From JAIEPM01 sp964546815 (GTDB lineage Bacteria > Cyanobacteriota > Vampirovibrionia > Obscuribacterales > Obscuribacteraceae), in the NCBI GenBank assembly GCA_964546815.1, contig CAZJLR010000020.1:52247-116246 (forward strand): a DNA stretch of 64,000 nucleotides, in the 5' to 3' direction. Under the pieces are notes generated by a model, which ran no database searches, was not told the DNA's origin, and was given only the letters and a program-made list of their open reading frames with translations. A program made the translations under genes and the position numbers. Positions 25,701 through 36,300 of this stretch are shown here, one piece after another (within the stretch, counting starts at the first letter, position 1; the number at the start of each line of letters is the position of its first letter).

Positions 25701-25955
25701 AACAATTTCCTCGGCACAGTAACTGGCGATACACAAACACAGACAAGTGCAGCAAAGCCAGTAAGCGCAGCGGCGACGACTGGCGAAACGCCTTTGCCTA
25801 TCCGCCACACATTGCCAGAGCTAACCATAGATCTCGGCTTCGACGAAGATCACTCGATGAATGCCGGCATCGCCTCACTCGTTCGCGATTTGAGTTCAAA
25901 AGTAGGACGCATGGTAAAACGTCCAAGCGGCAAGCTTGGCGCAGTAAGCCCATAA
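22746..25955 (+). CDS. LysM-domain protein with repeated Cys motif
   Basis: A 1069-residue protein without a typical N-terminal signal peptide. Residues about 135-335 contain tandem units of 46, 46 and 49 residues, each with an L-N-S-G...-K-N-x-G-A-C-D-V-K-S-A motif (GACDVKSA at about 150, 196, 242 and 291) and a degenerate fifth copy (VGPCSIDEA). A long low-complexity Ala/Ser/Asp/Gln region follows, one hydrophobic segment near residue 840 (VEIGLVAILAMSGAA), and then a LysM domain at about 890-945 (HLVRPGETLQSIADELYQN), which binds peptidoglycan or related glycans. The tail is Ser/Ala-rich. It is probably a cell-envelope scaffold; the meaning of the single invariant Cys per unit is unknown. 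The gene is divergent from the exported-protein gene and 18 bp from the convergent cyclase-like pair. Confidence 0.8.
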   Translation: MVEANDSKEKPLKKVEEKTLLGEASDCVHRASQRLLSAFFEGPAPEHNLGRLVAAKEKESQQLSATGLSQVGKEITNTLIDGVKLSTANNECAEIKSALIKNSSSDPSASVIGRSKESTNQIKEILAKDSPAAKSGLLDILNSGDIKNVGACDVKSADPNFLRHMENAAREDKAASESKPKTLLEQINSGEVKNVGACDVKSADPAFLQRESRPVKDDRVAPEPQAKTLLEQLNTVDTKNIGACDVKSADLSFLRKNDQAKAQPEKQPDAVQTNASNLYDALNSGNLKVTGACDVKSAEKDLPKIDIYAKNNYAPTPDASLSKNDNGSKQPSVLEQIKSNDYKVGPCSIDEARQADPNKAFNPGKIFDFKPETTAAKQPGDAAKYEPSKNDAGRMTAVEGRPGYEQAAGAASKGPDANNIGSAKDFAANGLGKGANSEISNSTGKTGELRQSDFNRTSDVLRGGSETSGKEIASRTSGQDFARAQENTRVQDTARVQDMRTPDLLRVQDTSRASQTVERDNTIDRVRPNAATQVEAPRMVEAVNTRIQQAPELAKVADPAVKVNTFEQTERSRAFDVVSSAVAAQIAAANAIDRNGSAVQMNRVEQLAPSAAMRVSGGIQDSDSGIQSLKTLSQAQSNLDRMLGIPQGTVSLRVDGSSLSVSTGEFNTARMQNSDKSSAQNAIALQDRGINDSTTRAFRVDDAALQTGIGRKESISLVPGERGLMANESLNGSRTVDSLSGARSAAEAAIAGSRQIGEAHLGIKAGIEKTEGSAVDATGKPLLGIKLPSADPNGTLVVKVGAAETETSIAGKIHSLAEGETELDEHGMPIRKIKAGADKRYLTGVEIGLVAILAMSGAAKMRGEQNFDPTAASAGDADSGQADAVALQKLHRRTHLVRPGETLQSIADELYQNQAVAWLIADMNGPNIKENWIDGKRVIELKSRQQLELPDAEEVTQFMTRLRRDFDVNQLITVISETSVDRELLNNFLGTVTGDTQTQTSAAKPVSAAATTGETPLPIRHTLPELTIDLGFDEDHSMNAGIASLVRDLSSKVGRMVKRPSGKLGAVSP
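23169..23633 (+). repeat. Tandem coding repeats, 138-147 bp period
   Basis: Four copies of a unit encoding NSG-x-x-K-x-x-GACDVKSA recur with starts of the GAC motif at 23193, 23331, 23469 and 23616, that is 138, 138 and 147 bp apart. They share a Cys at the same place and a linker of variable charged residues. Confidence 0.85.
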
Positions 25956-25972
25956 GCTGTTTGCTTTGTACT

Positions 25973-26536
25973 TTAGCGCGGAATTAATATGGGACGAACA
26001 GGGCAGACCCTTGCCTTTGACACCGCCTGTGGTGCAGCATAAAGATCATACATAATACCAGGTTCGACTGCCTGCAAATCGAGATTAAAGAGGCAGGGCA
26101 AAGGCTTCTTCAAAAGATATTCCAGCAAAACGGATTCTGGCTCTTGATCTATAACTTTATTGTCTGTTCCAATCAAAATAAAATGTTCTGCAAGTTTGTC
26201 AATTGCTTCTACACTAAATAGACGAGCAGAATCTTTTTGACCGTTTTGCTGTGTCTTGAACAAGACCCTCTGCGGAAAGCTGATTTCAACTGAATATAGC
26301 TTGCTGAATTTTTCAGTTTGCCTTTGCAAATCAGCCACACATGCACTGATTTCAGCAGCCTTAATTTCACCGATTCCAGGAAGTTCTACAAGCGCACATT
26401 GACCAATGAATGGCAATAGATTATCGGGCTGGCTCACAACTGCAAGTGACAAAACATTTTTCTTCAGTGCATCGAGAACTGATGAGGTATCAACTTCAGG
26501 TGAAAGATCTAGCAAATAAATATCGCTCTCGATCAT
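25973..26536 (-). CDS. Degenerate cyclase/kynurenine-formamidase-like protein, second of pair
   Basis: A 187-residue protein that reads like the C-terminal two thirds of the cyclase (kynurenine formamidase) fold: an initial IYLLDLSPEVDTSSVLDAL strand-helix corresponding to the family's LDLS...IT segment, a middle helix, a FILIGTDNKVIDQ segment matching the family's GxDxxxxD stretch, and an end CPVRPILIPR matching the usual ...SPxRAVAL. The metal-binding HxGTHxDxP region is absent. It overlaps the upstream homologue by 4 nt (26533-26536). Without the metal ligands, hydrolysis by the known mechanism is unlikely; a structural or partner role is a guess. Family assignment is by pattern. Confidence 0.5.
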   Translation of the reverse strand: MIESDIYLLDLSPEVDTSSVLDALKKNVLSLAVVSQPDNLLPFIGQCALVELPGIGEIKAAEISACVADLQRQTEKFSKLYSVEISFPQRVLFKTQQNGQKDSARLFSVEAIDKLAEHFILIGTDNKVIDQEPESVLLEYLLKKPLPCLFNLDLQAVEPGIMYDLYAAPQAVSKARVCPVRPILIPR

Positions 26537-27162
26537 TTCTCAGGAACCTCAATCAAAACAGCTCTAGCCGGTGAAACACCGTCCTGGTCTGGCATTACAG
26601 GAAAAGCATTGAGTAGATATTGGGTTTGCGAAACTGCATTTTCCAGGTTAAGTCCAAGCAACCAGACCATTTTGTTGTTACGCATAAATTCACTTACAGT
26701 TGGATTTTGTCCCGGCGGGTCTAAATATTCAGTGTCCAAGCCCAGCAAAACAACTCCTTGAGAAAACAAAAAAAGTAATGCGTCAGCAGCCAAACATTTA
26801 CTCGACTGCGGCTCATTTGGCGCCCCCTTCTTCTTTGTTTTGATAAGATAGCGAAGCGGCGATTGTTCTTGCGGAACATCCAGATAAGGTTCCATTGCCG
26901 ATTTTAGTAGCGGATATGTAATTGTGCTCTCAGTGCTCTCACTTAGATCTAGTACATAGACAGAGCCGAAATATGGTGGCAAGGTCAAATAGGCAAAGTT
27001 TTTGTCAGGCAGTGATTCAAAGTTTTGCTCAGATTCAATTGCTGCTGAATCAGCACGATAAAAAATTGTGCAAGTAGACGTGAACGGAGGCTCCTGCGGA
27101 GCCTCATCTATATGGAGACATGGGACAGATATGTCAAGTACTTTCGGAGAACCCTGTATCAC
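26533..27162 (-). CDS. Degenerate cyclase/kynurenine-formamidase-like protein, first of pair
   Basis: A 209-residue protein with the elements of the PF04199 cyclase family: VLDISVP near the start, VYVLDLSESTESTITYPLL (LDLS...IT), LFSQGVVLLGLDTEYLD (Gv.llGiD...D), a helix LLGLNLENA, and a terminal DGVSPARAVLIEVPE. The canonical HxGTHxDxPxH metal site, which should come before the LDLS strand, is missing. It is probably catalytically inactive or chemically altered. It overlaps the second copy by 4 nt (ATGA-type), so both are coupled. The gene starts 215 bp upstream of, and divergent from, the giant gene. Confidence 0.55.
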   Translation of the reverse strand: MIQGSPKVLDISVPCLHIDEAPQEPPFTSTCTIFYRADSAAIESEQNFESLPDKNFAYLTLPPYFGSVYVLDLSESTESTITYPLLKSAMEPYLDVPQEQSPLRYLIKTKKKGAPNEPQSSKCLAADALLFLFSQGVVLLGLDTEYLDPPGQNPTVSEFMRNNKMVWLLGLNLENAVSQTQYLLNAFPVMPDQDGVSPARAVLIEVPEK

Positions 27163-27376
27163 GGTAAGGCTCGTTTAGGCTATTTCGGTTTCCTGGCTGG
27201 CTCAGTCAATGTACCACCATCGCGCCTGCAGCATAACATTGACAACCCCAGTGCAGCATTTTGATCTCATTTCCTAGAAATTAACCAAAATTATGTGTCT
27301 TATGTCAAAATGCGGGCATATAAATAAGGGGTTTCCGGCTGGCACTTGAATCACCAAACAACCTTGGTATTGAGAA

Positions 27377-30300
27377 GTGAGCGAGCCTAAAAAGACCGAC
27401 AAAACCGACGAAACGTCGGAAAACGAAGACTTTGACATTGAATCAGAAAACGGCGAGGCGCGAATTGCAGACCAAGCCGTAGATGATCTCAACTCCGGAA
27501 CTCGACACAAGAACAAAACAAAAGATGCAGCAACGGGAAGCGATGCGGGTAAAGTCCCCGACAGCCTGTTACTCGACCCTATCGTCGCCTTCAGAGGACT
27601 CTTAGACGGCGCCAAAGAAGCCAAAACCGCACCGAAAGAAAGTACTGCAAAAGTCGCCGCAAAAGATAGCGATCTCAAAAGCAACGAAAAAACAGAAGAA
27701 GTCAAAGGCGAGTCGAATTCGAACACACAAGCCAGAAAAGACATCGAGTCTGTCAAGCGCGACCAGGAAATATTCATCTCCGCAAACTCCACAGCAAAAG
27801 AGCGCAGCGAAGCTCTTGCTCGTATGGAGGAGATGCTCAAAACAAAATCAGGCGCTGAAGCTGAGGAACTCAAAAAGGGCATTGAAACAAACAAAGCTTT
27901 TGAAGGCTTGCTTGGTCTGCAAGCTCTGAGTGCTGATTTCAACCCTGAAAGTCACATAGCAAAACTAGCTAATCCAAATACAGCAGAAAAAGCAGTTGCT
28001 GATTTAGCAGAAATCGCTGCCGGAAAAAACGGAGACTTGTCACAAGCAAACAAGGCCGCCGTCGCATTGATGCAGTTTGTCGGAAAAGACAATGAGTTCA
28101 ATCCTGAAAGAGCAGAATTGGTTATTGGCGCACTTCTGAACGGCAATAGAACTGCTAACTCCGAGCGATTCCCAGCGCTTCTTATCGCATCACAACTTGC
28201 ATCTCAATCAGGATTTGTGCCTGAGGCGCTACATGAATCAATTCAAGACACACTTAAATCAAACAACAGCGAAGGAAAAGAAGCAGGCTTCAATTGCATT
28301 AGATTACTTGGTCAACGCGCCAGCCAGGCGGACTTGGCCGCATTGCAGGCGAATTTAACTCCCAGCTCAGCAAAGCAAATACTTTCACTACCATTGGATA
28401 TGCTTTCGCGAGATGACGGTGCTTTGGTAAAAGCGGCTGTTCCGAAGCTAGAAAATCCTGCTAGCACATTTAAGGGCATTACAGAAAAAACAGCCGATGA
28501 TATTGCAAAACTGGAGAAAGCAACAGCACCAATTGATGCTGCGGCTATCAAGCAAAATAAAGAGCTTCAATCAATCGCAATCGCCGGTCTGGTCGAAACC
28601 GCGCAAGGAAAAAATGCCAATCCTAAAGAAGCAGCAGATGCTCAGGCTGCGCTTGTTAAACTCAGTGAAAATCCTGCCCTGCGAAACGCGATAATCGAGG
28701 GTATCGTAAAATCTCAAAGTTCAAACGATTCCTCCAGTCTGCTTCCAGCACTTGGACAGATAGTCGCCAATCAAAAAGAAGGATTCGAAAGTATTGGTGC
28801 AGGACTTAAGCCCGATGAAAAATCTCAACTTCAAAGTACAGTACGCGACGCTTTTGAAAAGGGATTGAAAAGCACATCGCCAACAGACAACCGTAATGCC
28901 GCTCGAGGGATGGCCTGGTTTTCTGGCAGCCTTGACAATAAGTCTTTTGATTTGATCAAGAACAATATGTCACTTGAAACTGCAAACGTACTGGCTAACT
29001 GCGTCAAAAACTTTAAACCGGCGCAACAGGAAGAACTGCAAAAGGATCTCATAAAGAAAATCAGCAACAAGGATGATGACTCCCGCAAATCCCAAGAAAC
29101 GGCCGTCATTGCGATGGGTACGCTCTTTGGCCAAAAGGGTCTGCAAGATGCGGGTCTTGAAGTAAACAATTCTCGCTGGGGAACCTGGCACCAACCCGAA
29201 CAACTCATTCAAGCAAGAGACGCGAAAAGCGGCAGCATTTTTCGCTTTATACAACCTCTTGACGAAAGAGGCAGCAAGCATCTTCTTCCCATCAACATAG
29301 AACGCGAGCCGAAAGCCAACATGTCGGTTCCTGTTAGCACCGAATTTAAATGGCAAGTAAGCGTCGACAATGATTCTTGGGTGCGCAGAAGCTATCAAAC
29401 AGACAATTTGATCAATGTTGTAGAAAAATTTGCAAAGGATAAAAACGGCAACGAAGGAACACTACTTCGAGATTCGGATTACAGACCCACTGACAGCCAG
29501 TGGCTAGAAGCTATGCAAGTCGGACATAAAATCCCAGAGCCCGTTCGCAAAGAATATGCCGGCAAAATGGCCCCGCTCATTGAGCGCAGCGATTACGGTG
29601 AGGCAAGAGCGGCACAGCCACCAGAGCAGCCTCGTGAAAAATTGCAACAAAGTCCAAATAAAACAACATTGCTCGAATCAGACTCGCGTTGCACGGACGC
29701 CGTGCAAACGATTACGCAAGTTGAAAGCTTGCTAAAAGGTAATCCAGAAAACAAAGTTGCTCAAGACATCATCATTGCGCTGGGTGGCGTTAGCAGTCCG
29801 GCAGACGACAGACAGAAACTAATAGAAGCAAACATTCAAGCTCTCAGCAAAGAACCTGATGGACTGAAGACTCAGCTACAGTCCAAAGACCCATCTACTC
29901 GCTTGCAAGCCATGGCAAAAATCGAAGCGGCACTAAACAAGGGCAGCTCAGCCGAAACGCTTCAAAATAGCCTTACAGACGCCCGATTACGCAGCAGCTC
30001 AATGGGCATTTCGCCAGATAGTAAGCCTGAAGTATTCGATAAATTTATTGAGAAAACAAAAGCAGATTTCGAACGGGCAGCTGCTAATGGCGACAGGGCT
30101 CTGGCAACCCAGCTGCGAGATCGATATAGCTGGGCAGGTGTTTCTAAACTAATTAGCGAACTCAACAATATAACTGAAAAGGACCCCGCCAAAGCTTCCA
30201 GTCAAGCTGCCGCAAAAATTGAAGCACTTCTTGCTCAAGCTCAAAAGGGCAATCCATTTGCACAAACCGCTGTGATAATGCTTGTAAACAGCGGTGATGC

Positions 30301-33300
30301 ACCAGCGCAAAAAAGAACACAAGAATTGTCTGCAAAAGAAAATGGACTGGCGCTAGCAATTCCAAATCTGCAAAATCTTAATCAGGAAGCAGTGCAAAAA
30401 TTAGCTACTGGTTTATTGATAAACAAGGTAGCCACTACCAATGGTGCTATCTCGAAAGCAGAAGCAGATGCTTTGAGCGCCGCATTTATAAGAGCTGAAG
30501 CTAAGAATGATCTCGAAACGTCGAGACTCCTGGGTGCGGCTATTGATCTGGCACTGAATTCTGATCCCTTGAAAGTTCAAAGACTCGGAAAAGAAACTCT
30601 AGAGCTCAACGGAAAGCAGGCCGTTTTCGAAGCCATGGGGTCAGCGCTCAAATCAGGCGTGCAATCTGATGCACTGGTTCAACGCTATCTGCGTGCAGCC
30701 ACAACAGATAATAAGATGGCAGCACAAGTGAAAGAAGATCTTCCAGCCTTGTTTAAGCAAGCTGAGCAAGCTAATCAATCTGCAATAAAGTTGCTCACAG
30801 GACTGGCTGCATTCGACAAGCAAAATCAACAACAGGCAACTGAATATCTTAAGGCACTTGCAGCCAATGAGAAAACTAGAGAGTCAGTGTTAAAAGCAGC
30901 TCTCAATAGTTCCGACTCAATTACAGGCGAGCGTGCAGCAGGCATTAACCTGTTTAAGTCTTTGTCGGGCAGTGCTTCATTGTCGCCAGAGACACGCCAA
31001 ATTCTCGTTGATTCTTTGAAGTCGGCAAACGCCAACGACAGACGCGAAGCGGCAAAAGCTTTGATTGCCGCTGCAAGCGAACACTTCAAGAAGGCTGATA
31101 ACGGAGCGAATCCCGAGCTTGCGCTCATAAAAGACAACATGAACCCCGAAATTCTTGCAGCATTGCTTCAAACAAGCGGCAAGCAATTGCTGATGAACCC
31201 GAGCCAATTTGAAAAGCTGGGCTTAAGCGCAGAAAGCGCCAATGGTATCACTACCATAAAGGATGCAAAAAACAGAACTGAATACAAAGTAAGCGCAGAA
31301 AATAACAAAGTTCAAATTCGTGAATTCACCCGATTTGACGAAAACAACAAAGCAGTTTTAACTCGCAAAAATGTTTACGACCCGCGCAGTTCTGAATTTA
31401 AAGGCGCCGAAGAGCTAGACCAGGCAGGAAATCGTTCGCGTTTTGATGCTAACAACCAGTTAAAAGAATTTTTCAAAGCAGAACCAAGCAATGACTTTGT
31501 CAAAATAACTCGTGGTGCCGATGGAAAAGCAACAAGCATCTACGACAACAATGGGCGCGCCTGGGACTCAAGCGATGGGGGAAAGACCTGGACAAAACGT
31601 CCCTCAGATCTAAAGGCTTACGGTTTGCCGGAAGTTCAATCTGACGGCTCTGTGAAATTCAGCGGCAAGGGACCGGAAGGTCGCGTTGATGTCCTGCAAA
31701 AAGCCGACGGTACTATAGAAAAGTATGATGACGGCAGGAAAGAAAGCACTTCAATCAAGCCAGACGGTAGCTACACTACAAAAAATGATGCCGGAAAAAT
31801 TGTCAAAACACGCGATTCAAATGGAGTCGAACGTGAGTTTTTCTGGTCGCCAGACAATAAGCAACTGACCGGTGTAAGGGATGAGAGAGGGCTGTGGCAG
31901 GCTAGCCCTGACGGCACAAGATGGAAGAATTTGAGCCAGAACGAAGACCCAGAACAAGAGGGTACTCGTTCTATTGATGATAATGGTTACAAAGTACATA
32001 TCAGCGGCGAAGCAGTTGAAACTTCTCGCCTTGATGGATCTCGCATCGAAACTAGTGCAGACGGACAAGTAGATTTGATAAATCGACGAGGCGAAAGAGC
32101 CTCACTCAAATACAACGGTGACGACCTGCAAGAAGTGAAAGAAAACGGCAACGTATGGCGACGCAATGAGCAAAACCCAGAGGACAAATCGCTTTACTTG
32201 TGGAAGAATGGACAACCCAGCGATATCAAAGCAAACTTCGAGGTTTCGAAAGAAAACGGTAGCATTAAACGAAGCCTGCTTGACGCAAGCAAAGAACAAC
32301 TCGATGCAACAAACAAGCCACTATATAAAGACCTTCAACTAAACGCCGATGGCACTATGCTGGCCCGAGACGACAAAGGGCGCATCAGAGAAAGCCGGGG
32401 AATAGGCCAAGAACGCACGGAATATCAATATCTCGGAGATTCCGATACACTCAAATTCATGCTGACCAGATTTCCAGACGGCACAGCACAATCTACTGGA
32501 CTTAGAGATGAAAAACAGCCAGAGAAAGGCTACATAAGGCATTACCACAAGGAAGTTTCAGCCGGCTCTCCTGAATTGAAAACAATTGACCCCAACAAAA
32601 ACAACTGGGAAATTGCTTCACTGTCGATTGACAAAACTACAGGCAAAATTATTGCTAACAACGTGAAAGTTTCGGTAGAAATTGAAACTGGAAATGCAAA
32701 TTCGCCAATTGCAGATCCCAGGCTTAAAGCAAGCTCGGTAAGTACAAACGTACACGATCAAATCCAAATATCTCTAAATGATGGCATTCAATCCTTTCAG
32801 CGCAGTCCCGAAGGAAAACTGAGACTGAACGGAAGCTTGAACAATGATCGATCTCAAGAAAGATTAGACTGGTCAATAACTGGAGAACTTTTAGAATCAA
32901 AATACATTTCAAATCCTGACGGTTCTACAGCCACCTTAGACAAGCAAGGTCATGTTGTAAAAGTCGAAGGTCTTGCTAATCAGCAAAGCGTTGATATCAA
33001 GCGCAGCGAAGATGGCTCAATTTCGATTTCAGAATCAGGCGGCAGCAGGTGGGAATCTAAAGACGGCAAGACATTCGTAAATCTTGCCACAGGTCAAATG
33101 CTTAACGGTGAATTCTTCGCCAAACCCAACGGCCAATATGGATGGAAAGTACCCGGACGAGTAGAAGCAAGCATTACACGCGATCCCTCTCGCGAAGAAA
33201 CGATTTTTACACCGCCAGAGAGATTTCAAATGCGCCGGCTTACGCCGGAGGTAAGCTCGATAGCGCTGCTCGACAATAAATCAGTTATTCAAAGAGATGT

Positions 33301-36300
33301 TCAAGGCAGAGTACTTGGGGTTATAAGTCCCGACGGCAAAATAACGGTAGCAAAAAGAGATGCACAAGGTGCAGTTCAAGAACTAACGGTGACCGACCCT
33401 CGCACCGAACAATCAATCAGTTGGAAACAAGAAGCAGGAAAGCTCACACAAACTTCCATCAGAGGCACTTCAGATCTAGGCAAATCTAAGCTTGAACTTA
33501 CAAGCAACGGTGAAATAGTTCAAACTTCCGAACGAGGAAAAATTGAATTCGTACGCAAGCCTGATGGCACAGAAATAAAACGATATGAATATTCTGCAGA
33601 ATTTAAAGGAAATAACAACAGCAGATATGTTCTGGAAAGACCAGACGGACAAATTACTGAGTACCACTATAAAGTTTACGGCGATGGCGCTGCCGAAAAT
33701 CTGGAAGTTGTAAAAACAGGTACAAAGAACTTCGACGATTCGTTGAAAGCAGACACTGTATTGCGCAAGCTGCCTGGATCTGACCCAAATAATCCGACCT
33801 GGTTCTACACAGACCATGCAGACATTCGCAACGGCAGTATGAAGATGGGTCAAACCTGGCTCGGAACTCAAAGCTTTGACCCGCGCAGCGGCAACGCAGA
33901 ATCGAGAGGCGCAAAGCCCGGAGAGCCAGCACAAGTCATACGCACATTCGCTGATGGTTGGCAGCAGAACGGTGACGGACGTACCCTGGTGCGCAAAGCA
34001 CCTGGCGGAGAGACAGTTCAAAAGCCCATTTCGGGACAAGTAGAACAGATCAGCGACCGCCGTGAAAGAAACATCGATATTAAGTATAAAGATGGCCAGG
34101 TCTCAGACATTGCGATTAAACCCAAGGGCGCCAATGAGCCGAAAGAACGATATAGCTCTGACAACGGAATCGACTGGACACGGAAAGTTTTCGACCAGCC
34201 TTCAAATCAGTGGAAAGAGGAAAAATTCAAGGGGAATGTTTCTGTCTCTCCAGAAGGTGTAATAACTGTCCGCAAGTCTAATGGCAGCTCGACGGTTTAT
34301 CGACCGGAAGGGCAGAGCATCAGCATCGACGTTGAAAGCAGAAAAACAACAGTCGAACGCACAAATGGAGAAAAGCTTACAGTTGAACTTGGCGACAACG
34401 GCAATGTGGTCAAAGTATTTAACAATGACGGCAGCTACAGAGGCACCGACGACGGTAGCACTTGGCGCAACTATGACGCAAAAGGTAATCCGATAGGCGG
34501 CGAGATCAAACGAGAAAATCTCAAATTCGACCCAACAAGCGGAACGCTGGAAAGCAAACAAAGTGATGGCTCGCGCGCTGAAATAATAGGCGGAGACGGA
34601 AGCAAACAAATTTACCAGGCGGTTGGTCCTCAGGACAGACCATTCGTACTTACCTATGACCGCAATGCAAAATCAGAAGTTACTGAAGTCGCCTATGACA
34701 ACGGAAAAAAAATCAGCACTACTATTACAGATGAAAAATCAAAAACAGTGCACAAGTACAACGGCGACGATTTACTTGTCTCGATGAAAAATGCCAGAGG
34801 CACAGAAATCAATATCGAATGGGCAGGCACTCCGCCTAACTCATTTATAAAATCATTCACCGACGAAAGCAAGCTAAAATTCGAAAGACAAAATGGCGAT
34901 CACTTCATAGCTAAGAATGCGCAAGGCCAAGCCGTAGACAGCTTTGATGGCAAGGTTTGGGTCAACTCCGAAGGCAAATTGGAACGCTACTTCGGCACAT
35001 CATCAAACATTATTGGTCAAGGAGCCGAGGCTACAAAGGCGAATATCAGAGAAATTCGTGGCGTCGATGGCGCCGTCTTAAATCTGGTGGAAGACAAAGG
35101 CGTCACAGTGCGAAACGCCGAAGGACTGCTTGAGCGAAGCATTACCGGCAACGGCGCAGTAAGACAGTTTGCTTTTGACGGGAAAGACCGCTGGGGACAA
35201 CCTCAACTTAGAAAAATTACGATGGGCGAGGGGCAAGGCAGTTTTTCGTATGACTGGCAACATTGGTATTGGACCGGTGACAATTCTGCCATGGCACCAA
35301 AATGGATACGCAGTGATGGAAAGCCCACATACGAAAATCAAGGGGCGCACGAAAATCAAAGCTGGCACGTAGACCACACCACCGGCGATATGTTCTGCTA
35401 CCGAAATGATTTTAGAACCGAGCATTTTAACCTCGCCAATGACAAATGGACAGTTTTGCACGAGGCAGGTACAGAGCAAAAAGCAAATGAAGTAAAAACA
35501 ATCGCTGACAGGTGGCGCATTCAATACATTACCGGCTCGCGCTTCAATGATTTAAATGCACAGCTGCAAGATTTGTCTGCAGACCAAATTCAAGCAGTAA
35601 AAGACAATCTGATGAGCCGCGGGCTTAACATCGGTGAATACGTCAACAACAAATGGAACAAAGGCTCCACTGAAAATACAGTTCTCAATGGTCATTTGCG
35701 ACGTACTGGATTTACTCGAGATGTTCACAACGTAGAAATGGCTGAACTCGCCATCACCAGAGCGATGAGCGAAAGAGCCGACAGAAACCGCTCTCGAAGT
35801 ATTTTGGAAGTAAACAAAGATTTGCGTGAGAAAGTTTCACCGCTAAATCAAAAGCAGCTAAATATGCTGAATACAGGTTATGCCGCTGCACACGACGGCA
35901 AGACCGTGCTTCAAAGCATGCAAGAAGATACCTCATGGAAATACACGTCAGACCTTCACAAAACGGCCATGACGACCTACCTTACCACGGGTAAAGGCAA
36001 TCGAAGTTTAGAAGACGAACTGAAACTAGCTAAAATGGCAGCAGAGTACTTGCCACCAGGTTATCCGCCCGGGCTCGCAGATCGAAGCCTGGACAAGGTC
36101 AGACCTGGATCGAGAGATTTCATTCGGCAAAGACGCCTTGAGTTTGTGCAAGAATTCCTGGGAGAAGGCAGAGTAGAAGATAATGTTAGACAGACATTTA
36201 CAGAAGATCCAAAGCTAGGTAAAAAGCTGCTTGAACAAAGCTTGCTCGTAGCTTCAGAACGCAAAGCCAGCGGCAACTATGTTTTTGAAAATGGCATTAC

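Noticed and set aside
27290..27330. Promoter of the giant gene (TATAAA at 27319)
   Set aside because: No acceptable -35 hexamer at 15-19 nt; kept out of the feature list.
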